Shown here one piece after another: positions 1-11,079 of a stretch of DNA of 64,000 bases. The notes beneath the pieces are model-generated. The model was not told the DNA's origin and did no database searches. It saw only the letters and a program-made list of their open reading frames with translations. Source of the DNA: Nageia nagi (Eukaryota; Pinophyta). The translations under genes and the position numbers were made by a program. The stretch's first letter is position 1; each line of letters begins with the position of its first letter. The DNA is taken from positions 176,328,001 to 176,392,000 of the forward strand of contig JBITNC010000001.1 in assembly GCA_050084985.1 (NCBI GenBank), written 5' to 3'.

Positions 1-821
1 CATATATTCTATAATTAAAACCTTGATTTTTTTTTTCTTGTAGAGTGAACTTATTGGTGAGATTATTGATAGTTACCTCCAATTATCTTATTCTTTTCTC
101 TTCTTGAGATTTAGGATCAATATTAGTACTAATGGATGTAGGAGTAGGTAATGTTGGTAACTAATTTTGGATAATAGGTTTGGGAGGAGGTGGTAAGGCT
201 AAAACTCTAGGATGAGTAATTTATGGAGCTTATTTAGGAGGTAAATTAGGAAACAAGGGCATAATGGTTCTAAGCTACATATTTCCAAAGGATACCAAAG
301 TATGCTTAGAAGTTTTTGTTATCTAGTAAACATCTTGGAAGGTATCTCCTAAAATAATAATAAGCATATTAAGGTCCAAGAGAAAGGCCTTCCTATAATA
401 GAATAGAGCTTGTGCTTTCAAATATGATATTGAAATCATTAATAGACTCATGAGGATGTCTTTTGATACATGCTATAATACTAAGGAGCATGTTATCATC
501 CCCATCTACAACAAATCTTTTAATTAAAGCTTGATATAACTCTCCTAATGAATTTATATACTAGGGGGTAAGAGTTCTAAACCATTCAGCTACTTTTCCT
601 TCAAAAGAGTGTGATAATAATCTGGTCATCATAGTTTTATTAATGATATCAAATATTAAAGCTAATAAAGAGACATCTTGATAATGTTTATGTGGTGTCT
701 TGCTAGATCCATCATACTTAGGAAAAAATTTAAAAGCTACTTAAGGTATAGTAAGGGAATTAGCAATAAAAACAAAAGGATTCCCATTATTCCAAATAAG
801 AAAGTTTTCTAGCTGAGCCAT
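1..821 (-). pseudogene. Gypsy gag remnant (copy A)
   Basis: Read on the minus strand from an ATG at 819-821, the protein begins MAQLENFL and contains the retrotransposon gag signature PKYDGSSKTP, then LLALIFDII and VAEWFRTL. This matches the gag of the complete copy, which begins MAQPINLF and contains PKYDGFEKTP and AVEWFRAL. Gag forms the virus-like particle in the cytoplasm. In-frame stops, for example just before the PKYDG block, make it a pseudogene. The 3' part of gag and all of pol lie outside the window. The leader between gag and the LTR is 822-1208. Confidence 0.75.
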
Positions 822-1718
822 AATTAGAGTAAAGGTAGGAGGTGAAGGATTCTCTAAGGTTGAATCAAATACTAATGATAGTGGGATTTCCCTTAAGGGG
901 ACTATAGGGGATATAAATAGAGAGATATTTTGCCTAATCCTCCTATGAGGAACTAATAGCTCTTGGAATCTAAGTTATCTAAGAGAATTTCTAGCACTAC
1001 TTGTAGTAAGTTTGCATTCTAGAGGTGCCAAGGTTCAAAATGTTGACTGGTTGATAGCAAAGTCATCAATAAGGTTAAAATAACCTTATAATATTTGAAG
1101 GATATGATTGATAGCCCACTAGACATGGCTATTAGGCCTATCTACACCTACTAAATATGGAATTTAGTTCAATGTCCCATTGAGCATGCTAAAAATGTAA
1201 TATTATACTATTGAGCGATATAGTGTAACCTCAAGGGGTTTGGTCTGGTCATGTTCTTCATTGCTTGCAATAGTAGGTTCTTTGAGAGAGTATAAGGTGG
1301 TGGGAATGCATTCATGTTGGGTTTTTGCTCAATATCTAGATTATAAGTTGGTTTCTATCTATTATGAAGGTTTAAAGTAACAAGAAAAAGATAAAAAGGT
1401 ATAGAGTTATAGGAAAGAGATAAACAACTAAAGTAAAACTAAAATAAGAAATATATAACCCAAGCATTGTAGCATAGATAGCAATCCATAGCTAGGATGA
1501 AAAATAACAAGCTATCTTACCCTTGGGGTATTGTAATCATAATACATAGCCATAATTTTAAGAAACATCTCACACATAACATTCATAAAAGTAATAAATA
1601 GCCACTTGTTGTAGGAGGGTGAAGCATTGTCTATTTGTATTATCATATGTGAAAGCATCTTACAAATCTAGGTAAATTTGCTAAAATGTTTGACCTTTTT
1701 AATTTCTAACAATTTACC

Positions 1719-1725
1719 ATTTATA
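1719..1725 (-). promoter_or_regulatory. TATA-like box in LTR of copy A
   Basis: The plus strand reads ATTTATA, which is TATAAAT on the element's coding strand. The same box, in a shared context, occurs in the other two LTRs at 31491-31497 and 43506-43512. It is conserved while the surroundings have diverged, and it lies between the 100-bp repeats (U3) and gag, where an LTR promoter is expected. No transcript evidence is available. Confidence 0.5.
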
Positions 1726-2304
1726 CATCTTTCTCCACTATTGGGTGGTTGTATCTCATTAATATACATAATTGCATATCTTGAATGTGGCTATCATAGA
1801 AAACTATTCACAATAAATACTACAACTATGTTAGATTACACAATGAACAAGTACCAATAGCATAACTATCTAAGAATTTGTAATTTCTAAATAGTCATGT
1901 CCATAGAGCTATAATCCTTCTAACATGTCATTGACTACTCTTTCTTCAAATATGTAGTTGATTAAAAATGGCACTATAGCTTATTGAATAAGTACTTATC
2001 TATAATTTGATAGGTACGATCTTGTACTATACTCTATCGATAGCTATCTACTTCTCTACAACTATTGATTATCCATATTGTAGTTGTAAATGAATAGAGT
2101 AATGTGGATTTGTGAATAATATATCAACTTACTTTGAAAAGGAACTACTAATATTATTTGGAAATGAGTTGGATTTGACACATTAACAGGGTGTTGGAGG
2201 TCAAACACTTAAGATCAAGTGGACTCTAGTGTTACTTATTACCTATTACTCTTACCTTAGTTTGGTGGGTTTTATTCCCTTTTTTTAGGCTTTTTTGATG
2301 ATCT

Positions 2305-2690
2305 TACTCCTCCAAGACTCATTATTTTTAGCCAAAAATTATGACATCATTACTCAAAATCGATGGGCTCTATTTGATATCTTCATGAATCTTCACCTAC
2401 CATTATTTATTTTAAGACCTGCTGAGTTTTGCCAAAAAATATGATGTCATCACTCAAAATTGATGGGCTCTATTTGATATCTTCATGAATCTTCACCCAC
2501 CATTACTTTTCTTAGACCCATTAATTTTTGCCAAAATCTATGATGTCATCACTTAAAATTGGTAGGCTCTATTTGATATCTTTATGAATCTTTACTTGCC
2601 ATTACTTATTCTAGGATCCATTTATTTTTCATCAAAAATTTTGACATCATCATTCAAAATCAGCAAGCTCTATTTGATATCTTGGACCTA
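2305..2690 (-). repeat. 100-bp tandem repeat in LTR U3, four copies
   Basis: Units are marked by a CCAAAAATT-like block at 2331, 2431, 2530 and 2631, giving a period of about 100 bp. Each has a block of the form TGAYRTCATYA followed by a conserved CTCTATTTGATATC. The other LTRs of the family carry three units at the same place (32101, 32201 and 32301; and 44116, 44216 and 44315). The block resembles the TGACGTCA core bound by plant bZIP factors after loss of the CpG; that reading is inference. Confidence 0.8.
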
Positions 2691-3058
2691 AATTTACATA
2701 ACTCCTAGATGCTTTATTTTTATACAACTCTTGGACACTTTGTATTTACACAACTCCCAGATACTTTGTATTTACAAAACTCCCAAACACTTTGTATTTA
2801 AATTTGACACTTTGTAACGAATTTTATAAGGCAAAATTTCTAAGACAAAGACTTGCTTATATAATAGTTGGATTATATATACAACAACTAGTTGCTAATA
2901 ACTCTCAAAATTTTTTAGATTAAGAGCTTATAGCAAATCCAAATTTTATGTCAAAGGGGATAGAATACTAATATAAAGAATTTGTGAAAAGAATGAAAGA
3001 ATAAAAGAATGATAATGTATTACCCCAACTTAGAGTGTGATTCAAAAGGAATACAGTA

Positions 3059-3316
3059 TACCATGCAAAACTCAAGAGAGCATTTGGAGAGAAAATTAAA
3101 GAAAATGAATTCAAGGTAGAAAATCTAGTGTTGAAAGAAAACATAAACAAAATAGCATCAAATGATGAAGCAAAAAGCAAGTTTGAGCCCAATTGGTTGG
3201 TCCCATATGTTGTAATTAAAGCAATAAGATCAGGTGCATATAGACTATCATCCATGGAAAGTAAAGAAGAACCAAATAAATTCAATTCCATCCATGTAAA
3301 ATGCTTCTATGCTTAG
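3059..3316 (+). pseudogene. Gypsy integrase C-terminal tail (plus-strand element)
   Basis: An open stretch of 85 codons starting YHAKLKRAFGEK and ending FNSIHVKCFYA before a TAG at 3314-3316. It carries the plant Gypsy integrase tail signature: FKVENLVLKENIN, FEPNWLVPYVV, SGAYRLSSM and the terminal IHVKCFYA. The family normally ends near IHLKRYY, so the stop is the natural end of pol. The 5' part was separated by insertion of copy A ending at 3055. This 86-codon stretch has no internal stop, unlike most coding remnants here. Confidence 0.85.
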
Positions 3317-3752
3317 AGATGATAGCTCTATGCCCTACAAAATATAGAATTCATGAACAAGATCATGCAAAATTTTATTTTTTTGTAAACAATGTGCACT
3401 ACAAGCAAGTTGCCAATGGCATAAAAAAAATTGATGTACAATTTGCATAGAGAAATATGTGAAATGAAGTAACATGAGAAATATTATCTCCTCTTTTGGA
3501 CTTCACTCTACATTATACACTACATTTCTCACAAGCTCTAAACAACAATGTTCTCCTCCATGTATTGTTGATTCATGAGTGTTTATCAACTAATAACATG
3601 ATGGATTTAGGCTATGACATGTGTAATGGACACTGTTGCATGCTTACTACATGTGACAAGTATACATTCCCTACCCCCTTTGTAGCATCAACTAGGAGCA
3701 ATCTCATCTTCAACTATGAGCATGGTGTAAAAATATATATTGATGAAAAAAA

Positions 3753-3856
3753 GTTAGAATAATTTTATTTTTGTAAAAATTCAAGGATTTATATTCCACT
3801 AGTGGTTAGAATAATTTTATTTTTGTAAAAATTCAAGGATTTATATTCTACTAGTG
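3753..3856 (+). repeat. 52-bp perfect-looking tandem duplication
   Basis: Two adjacent copies (3753-3804 and 3805-3856), each starting GTTAGAATAATTTTATTTT and ending near ACTAGTG. I see one difference, C against T before ACTAGTG. The low divergence suggests a recent local duplication compared with the decayed sequence around it. Confidence 0.85.
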
Positions 3857-3950
3857 GTGTGTATGACTATCAGCATGATGCTAATAGTGTGGAAAATATT
3901 AAAAAAAAAAAGAATAAGAAGAAGAGAAGGGAAAAGAAAAATGACAGTCT

Positions 3951-4510
3951 AATGTCTATGGACCATGGACATAAAATGTAAGGTCATCGATGGCCAACGC
4001 TATGGCTAGTGAGAGTTCACTTACTTAAAAGTAAATTGATGATATAGCTATAAGCAAGATGTGGATATTGGATCATTCCCAATGGATGATACAACTTGTG
4101 TATCCATATTGTTTTTTATTTTGAACCAATGCAAACCATAATATCTTTAGATGATAGACATAAATGTATGATCATCGATGTCCAATGACATGGATAGTAA
4201 GATTTCACTCACTTAAAAGTAAACCAATAATGTAACCATTAACAAGATGTTGAAATTGAATCATCTCCAATGGATGATGAAACTTGTTATGTATCCACAT
4301 GGTTTTTTATTTGAACCAATCCAAAGCATAATGTCTTTGGATCTTAAACATAAAATGTATGATCATTGATGGCCATCGATAAGGCTAGTGAGAGTTCACT
4401 CACTTAGAATATAAACTAGTGAAATTGTTAGTATATTATTGGAATTGATTCATAATTAATGGATGATACAATTCACTATGAATCCATCCCATTTTTATGA
4501 CTAAAACTTC
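3951..4510 (+). repeat. 190-bp tandem repeat, three copies
   Basis: Units begin at 3951, 4140 and 4330 with an AATRTCTWTRG-like start. They share a GTATGATCATYGATG-like block and a GTGAGAGTTCACTCACTT-like block, followed by GGATGATACAACTTG. Copies differ at many positions, so the array is old. It sits between pol and the 3' LTR of a Gypsy element, a common place for such arrays. Confidence 0.8.
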
Positions 4511-5036
4511 ATTGTAAATATCTACATCCTGAAGAGCAAAAGAAAATATAAAGGATTCCATGTCACTAGTGACATGTAATATTCTTTATGCTGCCAACGA
4601 TGTCCATTTCATTATCATTTCACTATAGTCAAAGAGGACCCCTACTATTTTAAGGCATGTACATAAGTATGAATGGTTTCTGAGTATTAGACATGATGGA
4701 ATGGCTAGATCCATGGTTGAAATAGTACTAGGGATAAAATCATATCTTCCATCTCCAAAGCTAGATTTGGGACTATACAACTACATCATCATAGTCATTT
4801 CCATCATCAATACAATATCATGCCTAAATAGAGACTTTTCATCATACTTTTGCCTTGGATACACCATTCAAGGACCCTTCTTAGGGCATCCAAGTCAAAA
4901 TGGGGCAACAAAGGACCCTCAACATCATCATCATTACCAATCAGGAATAATGCAGCAAAGAGCTCAAAAATTCCAAAAACTTTTCTCCTACACTTCATAT
5001 TTGGACATGTAATTTAATTGCTTCAATCACATCTCC

Positions 5037-5050
5037 AAAGAGGGACAAAA
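5037..5050 (+). other. Polypurine tract of plus-strand Gypsy element
   Basis: AAAGAGGGACAAAA directly precedes a TGTAGACATC start. A purine run next to TG is the expected primer for plus-strand DNA synthesis and fixes the 3' LTR start at 5051. Confidence 0.75.
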
Positions 5051-5652
5051 TGTAGACATCTAAAAGTGAATTATTATTTATTAACTAATTCATTTTAGAG
5101 CATCAATGATTTATTATGCAAAAAGGGGTTAAATAATACCCTTAGTCATGATAAAGCTATGTAATATATTTAGTGGACCTTGTGGCATGTACAAGGTGAC
5201 AAAAAGATCTAAGTCATGTAAATATGTATCATATATAAAGGCATCAATTGATGAGCTTAAACCTTACGAGAAAATGAATATGAGAAGGACTCTAAAGAGA
5301 TTCTAGCACATGTTACATCACTCTATTATGCACAAATATTATTCATAAGTTATACCTTGTGTTTTCTATTTGATGATTCTTTCATTCACTCATTGCTAGA
5401 TTCTTGATTGCATCTATTATATTGCTTATTTTAGGCTAGAGGCATACCTCTTTTAGGCTACCAATAGTATGCAATTTAATGAATGTATTCTCATCTTTTG
5501 TGTTTATTTCTTCTAATGGAATGAATATGCAATCTAATTAAACACAAGTATCTTTATGTTATTCATTATTTCCATATTTCAGATATATGTGATAATTAGA
5601 AACAAGTAGATAAATAATGCATTAATTAACCCCCATAAACAATTATATGCAT
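5051..5652 (+). repeat. 3' LTR of plus-strand Gypsy element
   Basis: It begins TGTAGACATCTAAAAGTG after the polypurine tract and ends near AATTATATGCA. A TATA-like site, TATATAAAGGC, lies at about 5232. The right boundary is a guess from a terminal CA, because the partner LTR is not in the window and no target-site duplication can be checked. Confidence 0.65.
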
Positions 5653-5869
5653 TTTTTAGGTCTATAGATAGTAATTTTCTATTTAGAGACTTGAAGGGAG
5701 ATCTCTAAAAGATGCTTCTCAAGGAGATCGAGCTAAAATTGAAACCCTTATTCAATTAGATCCATCCATTCCTACATATCAGAATTTCAAATTCCAATCT
5801 TAACCTTCGAACCCATAATATTAAATATGCATGCAATCCCTTTTGTAAAATTATGCCCTAATGTATCTA

Positions 5870-8800
5870 CAAATTATGCAACTTCTTGTGATACTTGGAA
5901 ATCCCTATGACCTCCACAAATCAACCAAACACCTACTTAGATTAGCCAGATACCTCTACAGATAGATGACCTCCATAGATCTAGGAATTATTTTATGTGT
6001 AGATTAAGAAGCATGGCTCAACAAACCTGAATTAATGTTAACTACACCTAAAATATTTTATCGTTGATTTTGTGTTGAATTAGGAAATCATGGATCTATG
6101 AGGTTTCAAAAGAATTTTATGGAAAAAAATCCTTCAAATTATTGTTGTTTGAGGTATTTGAGAGATATTCAAAGGGAATCAAAATATGATACAAAATATG
6201 TTGATAACCATAGGATCTATAGCAAGGAAAGAACACCATGAACATCTACATTCAAATATGTTCCATAGACTATAACACCATTTTATGTCCAATCAAAGAG
6301 GTAAGAATCCCTTCTATCAGAAAGGTAAAGGTAAAACCTTTTTGTATTCTAATGAGAAAAAGAAGAAGAATTTTATGATTTATGGCAAGAAAGGGTATGA
6401 ATTATAAGATTATTGTTACAATTATTTTACTTAAGGCTCTTTGAGAAATAAGAATAAAAATAAAAAAGGATCAAATACTAAGAATTAGGGGAACTAGAAA
6501 TAAAGAAGATCACCTCCATGAAGATAACAATAAGGAAATGTTTCTAATGATGTTCAAGAAGTGATTAATAAATTTGACAATCTTGTTCTTATTTATCAAA
6601 ATAAATTTTCAGTTTCACCCACTTGGTATGTTGATTATGGTGCTTCTAATAACATGATTATATAAAGGATTGGTTTATTTCTTTGGAAGAAAAATCACAT
6701 CATAATAAAGTACATTTGGGCAATGACACACCAAATGATATTGAAGGTAAGGGTGATATTCAAGTACATCTTGTAAAGAATAATTATCATTTCAAAGAGT
6801 TCATGTGTGTGTTAGGGATCACAAAGAACCTCTTACTAGTTAATTAGATACTAGACAACAATTTTAAGATGTAGTTTGATACTGTGAATGGAAAGAATAT
6901 TTGCTTTATTCGAGATAAATCCATAGATTATCACATTATAGCAAATGCTCAAGGATTTGGGAATATTTTTCTACTTGATGTTGTAGCATCTAACGATCAA
7001 GAACTCAATATTCACATTATGAATATCACCACTCTTTTACATAAATTATTTAGATATCTGAATCTAAATTATCCAATCATTCTACAAAAGAAGGATTTGT
7101 TATGTGGTCTCCCATCTCTTTCTTCTCATACTGATATTTTTTCTACTTGCATCATATGGAAATAACATACACTTATATTTGAGGCTATCACACATCATGC
7201 TACAATACCTCTTGATGTGATTCACATCGATTTGTTTGTATCCATGAGTGCTAGTAACACTCATCATAGATAGTTTCTTTTATTTATTGATGATTACTCT
7301 AGAAAAATGTGGGTATACCTATTGAAAATAAAATATGAAACTTTTTAGTATTTCAAAGATTTTAAATATCATGTGGAGAGTGTCACTGGTCATCACATCC
7401 ATGTTCTCTACTCATATCAAGGGGAAGAATACATATCAAATGAGTTGTTTGTACTCCTAAAGAAATATGGAACTTGGAAACAATTCACCACACCCTACAC
7501 ACAACAATAAAATGGGGTTTTTGAAAGGCAAAATCAGATCATAATTGAAATGGCAAGAAGTATTATAAAAGATGTAAATATGGATAGAAAATTTTAAGAT
7601 GATGCAGTAAATATTGTAGTATATCTATGAAATAGAGCACCTTCCAAATCTCTTAACTAAATGATGCCTAAAGAAGCATGGATAAGAGTGAAACCATCTA
7701 TCTCACATCTTAAAATATTTGGTTATGCTTTATATATTAACATTCCCAAAGAGCAAATAAATGAATTGGATGACAATTCTATGAGGTGCATTATTCTCAG
7801 GTATAATAGTGAATCCTAATGATATAAACTCATGGATCCTACTGCTCATAAGATTTATGTAAGCTGAGATGTAATTTTTGATGAGACAGGTGAATCTAAA
7901 ACTAGTCAACATACAATAGTACCTAAATTTAATAGTGGTCCCATAATCAATTATGATAATGAGGATGATATAAGAGAAGCTCTAATTATAAATTTTCTAT
8001 TTGATAATGTTAGAATACTAAAATGGTACCATAAGACACTATAGGATTCAAACTTGAGTGCTCCATCAAATACTTCCACTTCCAAACCAAGGATACAAAA
8101 CTCTAAAGGAGTTGAATTTGGCACTAATGAGCATAATTATAAATACATGCAAACCTAAAAAGGTTCATGAAGCCATCAAACTACTACATTAGAATTCATC
8201 CATGTAAGCTGAGTATGATGTATTTATGAAAATTGGTACATGGAAGCTAGTAGAACTTCCACCTTGAAAGAAGGCTATTAGATGCAAATAGATGTTCAAA
8301 ATAATGCATAAAACTAATGGGACTCTTGATAAGCACAAGGTTTAATTAGTTTCTAAAGGATATATGCAAGAGTAAGGTATCTACTATGAGGATACTTTTT
8401 CTTCCAAAACCAAGATAAAGATCATCAGACTTTCTTTTGTAAAAGTTGCACAATTTGGCTTGAAATTCCATTAGATTGATGTGAAGAGTACCTTCTTGAA
8501 TGAAAACTTAGAGGAATACATTTAAATGTAGCAAATTGAAGGTTTTATGATTGATCTAGGTAAAGGAAAAGTGTGTAGATTGATCAGTTCTTTGTATGGC
8601 TTGAAATAGACTCCAAGAGCTTGATTACTAAAATTCATGAGCACCTACTACAAAATGGATTTACTAGGAGTTTGTATGATCCTAACCTCTACCTTCAATA
8701 ACATGGGGTAATATTATCATTATTGTAGTATTTATCAATGATTTTTTATCTCAAATAGTATTGAGGAGTTGATCACATATTACAAATATGACCTCAAATG

Positions 8801-9660
8801 ATCATTTGACATGACCAACTTTGGTTTACTTCATTATTGCTTTGGATTGGAGGTTTGGTATATGCAAGACCATATATTTATTTCTCAAATGGATTTCACC
8901 ATAATTTATTGAAAAAATTTAAGATTAAAAGTTACCAATTGACATCCATGCTAATTAAACTTGGTTTACATTTATCATACCATGATTGTTCACCATTAGT
9001 AAATACGAATATCTACTATCAATTGATTAGAGGGATAATTTATCTATAACACACACTAGGATAGATATTTGTTATGTTGTTGGATATCTTTCATAATTCA
9101 TATATGAACAAAAGAAGTCCCATTAGACCATGACAATGCATATTCTAAAATACATTCATGGCACTGATAGTTATGACCAAGAGTATAAGAAGAACGATAA
9201 GTTCATATTAACTAGATAAATAGATGCAGATTATGGAGAATCCTTGGATGATAGGAGATCAACAATAGGATATATTTTCTTCCTTTTATCTAGACCAAAT
9301 TCATGGGATAGCAAAAAGAAGAGCATCACATCCAAGTCTATCGTAAAGTCTAAATATTGTGTTGTAGCTAATGTTATTTGTGAAGTAGTATAATTATATT
9401 ATATTTTGACAAACATTAGAATTCCACAAAAATACCTTATAACTCTATATTATGATAATCAAATTGTACTAAAGATGTTTTTTAATCCTATTTTCATAAG
9501 CATACCAAACACATTGAGATAGGGATGTATTTCATTTGTAACCATATTTCACTACGTAACATTCAACTCCATTACATTTCCATAAAAGAGAAAACTACAA
9601 ATGTCTTCATCAAATTTCTTGATAGTGGAAATTTAGAATACTTTTGGAGCTTCCTCTCTT
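5870..9660 (+). pseudogene. Copia gag-pol polyprotein, degenerate
   Basis: Recognisable in order: a decayed zinc knuckle near 6380-6410 (MIYGKKGYEL.DCY); protease WYVDYGASNNM near 6620, where the usual D-S-G is D-Y-G; a GAG-pre-integrase stretch at 6884-7165 with HKLFRYLNLNYP and GLPSLSSHTDI; integrase from about 7195 with VIHIDLF, then SYQGEEY where the second catalytic Asp is Tyr, then NGVFERQN; reverse transcriptase about 8200-8930, with the YVDD region destroyed but SIEELITYYK kept; and RNase H about 9050-9630 with ADYGESLDDRRSTIGYIFF. Loss of catalytic residues and many stops show it is dead. Copia identity is firm; sub-lineage was not determined. Confidence 0.85.
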
Positions 9661-9691
9661 TCTTTTTGAGTACCTAATGTATTATAGGGGG

Positions 9692-10000
9692 TGTTAGAAT
9701 AATACATTAGATTAATATATACAATAGGTATCTATATATTTAAATAACACATTGGTATAGCTAGAAGTGTTTCATAGTAAATATTCAACGTTTATGGTAG
9801 TTTACTAAATTTGTTATTCTATGGGAATATGACTCCTGAACACTCATTGTATTTAACCCTATTTTGATTAATGCAAAATACTCTCTCAAATCATTTTCAA
9901 TATAAAGGTATGAGTCCTAGTCCTCAAAATTGAAGGTATCTTAATTCTTGTTCTCTCTTGAAATAGTAATTATTTTTTCTATAATAAGTTCCTATGCAAT
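9692..10000 (+). repeat. 3' LTR of plus-strand Copia, right end uncertain
   Basis: ATTATAGGGGG (polypurine tract, 9681-9691) is followed by TGTTAGAATAATACATTAG, a typical Copia LTR start. The end is not defined by a partner LTR; the sequence fades into CT-rich DNA after about 10000. Confidence 0.65.
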
Positions 10001-10769
10001 AACTCTTGGTTGGTGCTTACATGCTTTATCATCTCTTGCAATATACTCATCATATTGTTCTCTTTATCACTAAGTTAATTCATCATATATTCTTTTACTT
10101 GCTCTTGGATTACTAGTTGCTTCTTAATTTCCTCTACCTCTTCATCCTTTCTATACATTATCTTCTTTATTTCTTCTTATTTATGCAATCTTCCATTCTT
10201 CTTTCTCTTCTTCATGGTTTTTACATGTCACCTTCAAAGCTTCAAGGTATTCTCTTAGTTTGATGATCAAAAATGCATATATAAACAAGTTAATAAGATA
10301 TCATTTATTTTACCTCATATTCATATGAATAAACTTAAATCATTTAGAAAGATAAGTTACCTAGTTGTTCCATCATATGGCTATACTAATATATAGGGAA
10401 AATAGCCATAGGGAAATTTTCCTCCAAATCTACCATATGCACATCTCTCCCCTTGTCCTCCTCATCTTGACTTCCTTACACTTATTCACCTTCTTCTTCT
10501 TAATCATTTTTATTTTTCTTCATCATCTTGACTTCCTTACGCTTCTTTACCTTCTTCTTCTTAATCTTTTTTATTTCCTTTTCTTTCCTCTTCATCTTTG
10601 GTCATCTTCTTCTTCATCAGGTTCACACTCAATTATACAATCAGTCTTTCATCATCATGTATGTCAATAAGATTAGGTTTAATAATTTCTCACCAATTTA
10701 TGTACTCCTATGTAAATAATTCACCCTCATACTCCTCATCATTCTTATTCCCCAACCCATAATCCTAAG
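10001..10769. other. CT-rich, low-complexity stretch without a gene
   Basis: The plus strand is strongly pyrimidine-biased from about 10080 to 10620. A 61-bp direct repeat starts at 10463 and 10524 (CATCTTGACTTCCTTAC in both). The overlapping open stretches here follow from the biased composition and show no domain. Confidence 0.6.
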
Positions 10770-11065
10770 GTGGTGTCCAATTAGAAATTCAATTAGGTAC
10801 AATTTTGAAATAGATTGAACCCAATGCTCATTATGTATTATGTATTATGATAAATTTTTATAGTTTAGGTATAGGTTCAAGCATATTTAATTACCTCATG
10901 ACATATTCAATATGGTAAGGCTCTATAAACTATATCCTTTCTTAGATGAAGTAATGTGTTTGTCTCCAACCAAGCTCATATACCACCTCATCCCACTCAT
11001 GATTGGGATGTGATTGATAAAGAACCTCATTAAGTTGAATGTTCTCCACCATATACCTATATCCC
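10770..11065 (-). pseudogene. Coding-like remnant of unknown family
   Basis: On the minus strand one frame gives a protein-like stretch, YRYMVENIQLNEVLYQS followed by EWDEVVYELGWRQTHYF, then continues past stops with FIEPYHIEYVMR and LNMLEPIP. The composition looks coding and the frame is maintained, but I do not recognise the family. It could be a transposon-derived or host gene fragment. It ends just before the PPR pseudogene on the opposite strand. Confidence 0.3.
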
Positions 11066-11079
11066 CTTATGCACCTTTT

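Larger units (their letters stand above)
1..3055 (-). mobile_element. Gypsy LTR retrotransposon copy A (gag and 5' LTR), cut by window edge
   Basis: This minus-strand Gypsy element continues to the left of the window. Its 5' LTR is at 1209-3055 and gag lies at lower coordinates. Position 1 aligns with about 41752, and 1209 with the LTR edge at 42993, of the complete element at 30977-44689, so both belong to one family. The right edge falls inside the integrase tail of a plus-strand Gypsy element, which resumes at about 3059. That makes copy A a nested and younger insertion. Frames are broken and it is not functional. The family assignment is strong from three mutually alignable LTRs; the left end cannot be seen. 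Confidence 0.85.
1209..3055 (-). repeat. 5' LTR of Gypsy copy A
   Basis: About 1,847 bp, alignable to the LTRs at 30977-32682 and 42993-44689. On the plus strand it starts TATTGAGCGATATAG (a decayed TG start) and ends GGAATACA. It is roughly 140-150 bp longer than the other two, and part of this is one extra 100-bp internal repeat unit. It contains the same TATA-like site as the other copies. The start was set by right-aligning the three LTR edges. Confidence 0.8.
3317..5036 (+). other. Post-pol region of the plus-strand Gypsy element
   Basis: About 1.7 kb between the end of pol and the polypurine tract. It holds a 52-bp tandem duplication (3753-3856), a 190-bp tandem repeat (3951-4510), and two overlapping open stretches just before the LTR. 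One is plus-strand (4701-5012, 103 codons) and the other antisense (4807-4998, 63 codons beginning MKCRRKVFGIFE). Some plant Gypsy elements carry an antisense frame here, but I recognise no domain in either and do not call them genes. Confidence 0.55.
5653..10000 (+). mobile_element. Decayed Copia retrotransposon (plus strand)
   Basis: Domain order along the plus strand is gag and zinc knuckle, protease, GAG-pre-integrase, integrase, reverse transcriptase, RNase H, polypurine tract and 3' LTR, which is the Ty1/copia order. No convincing 5' LTR is seen between 5653 and about 5870, so the 5' end is lost or too diverged. Many stops and frameshifts run through pol. It lies directly downstream of the Gypsy 3' LTR. 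Confidence 0.8.

Noticed and set aside
5653-5870. 5' LTR of the plus-strand Copia element
   Set aside because: No block here aligns to its 3' LTR at 9692-10000 and no primer-binding site is visible.
10365-10719. 101- and 63-codon frames rich in Leu, Phe and His
   Set aside because: They follow from the CT-rich low-complexity strand and a 61-bp duplication; not a membrane protein gene.
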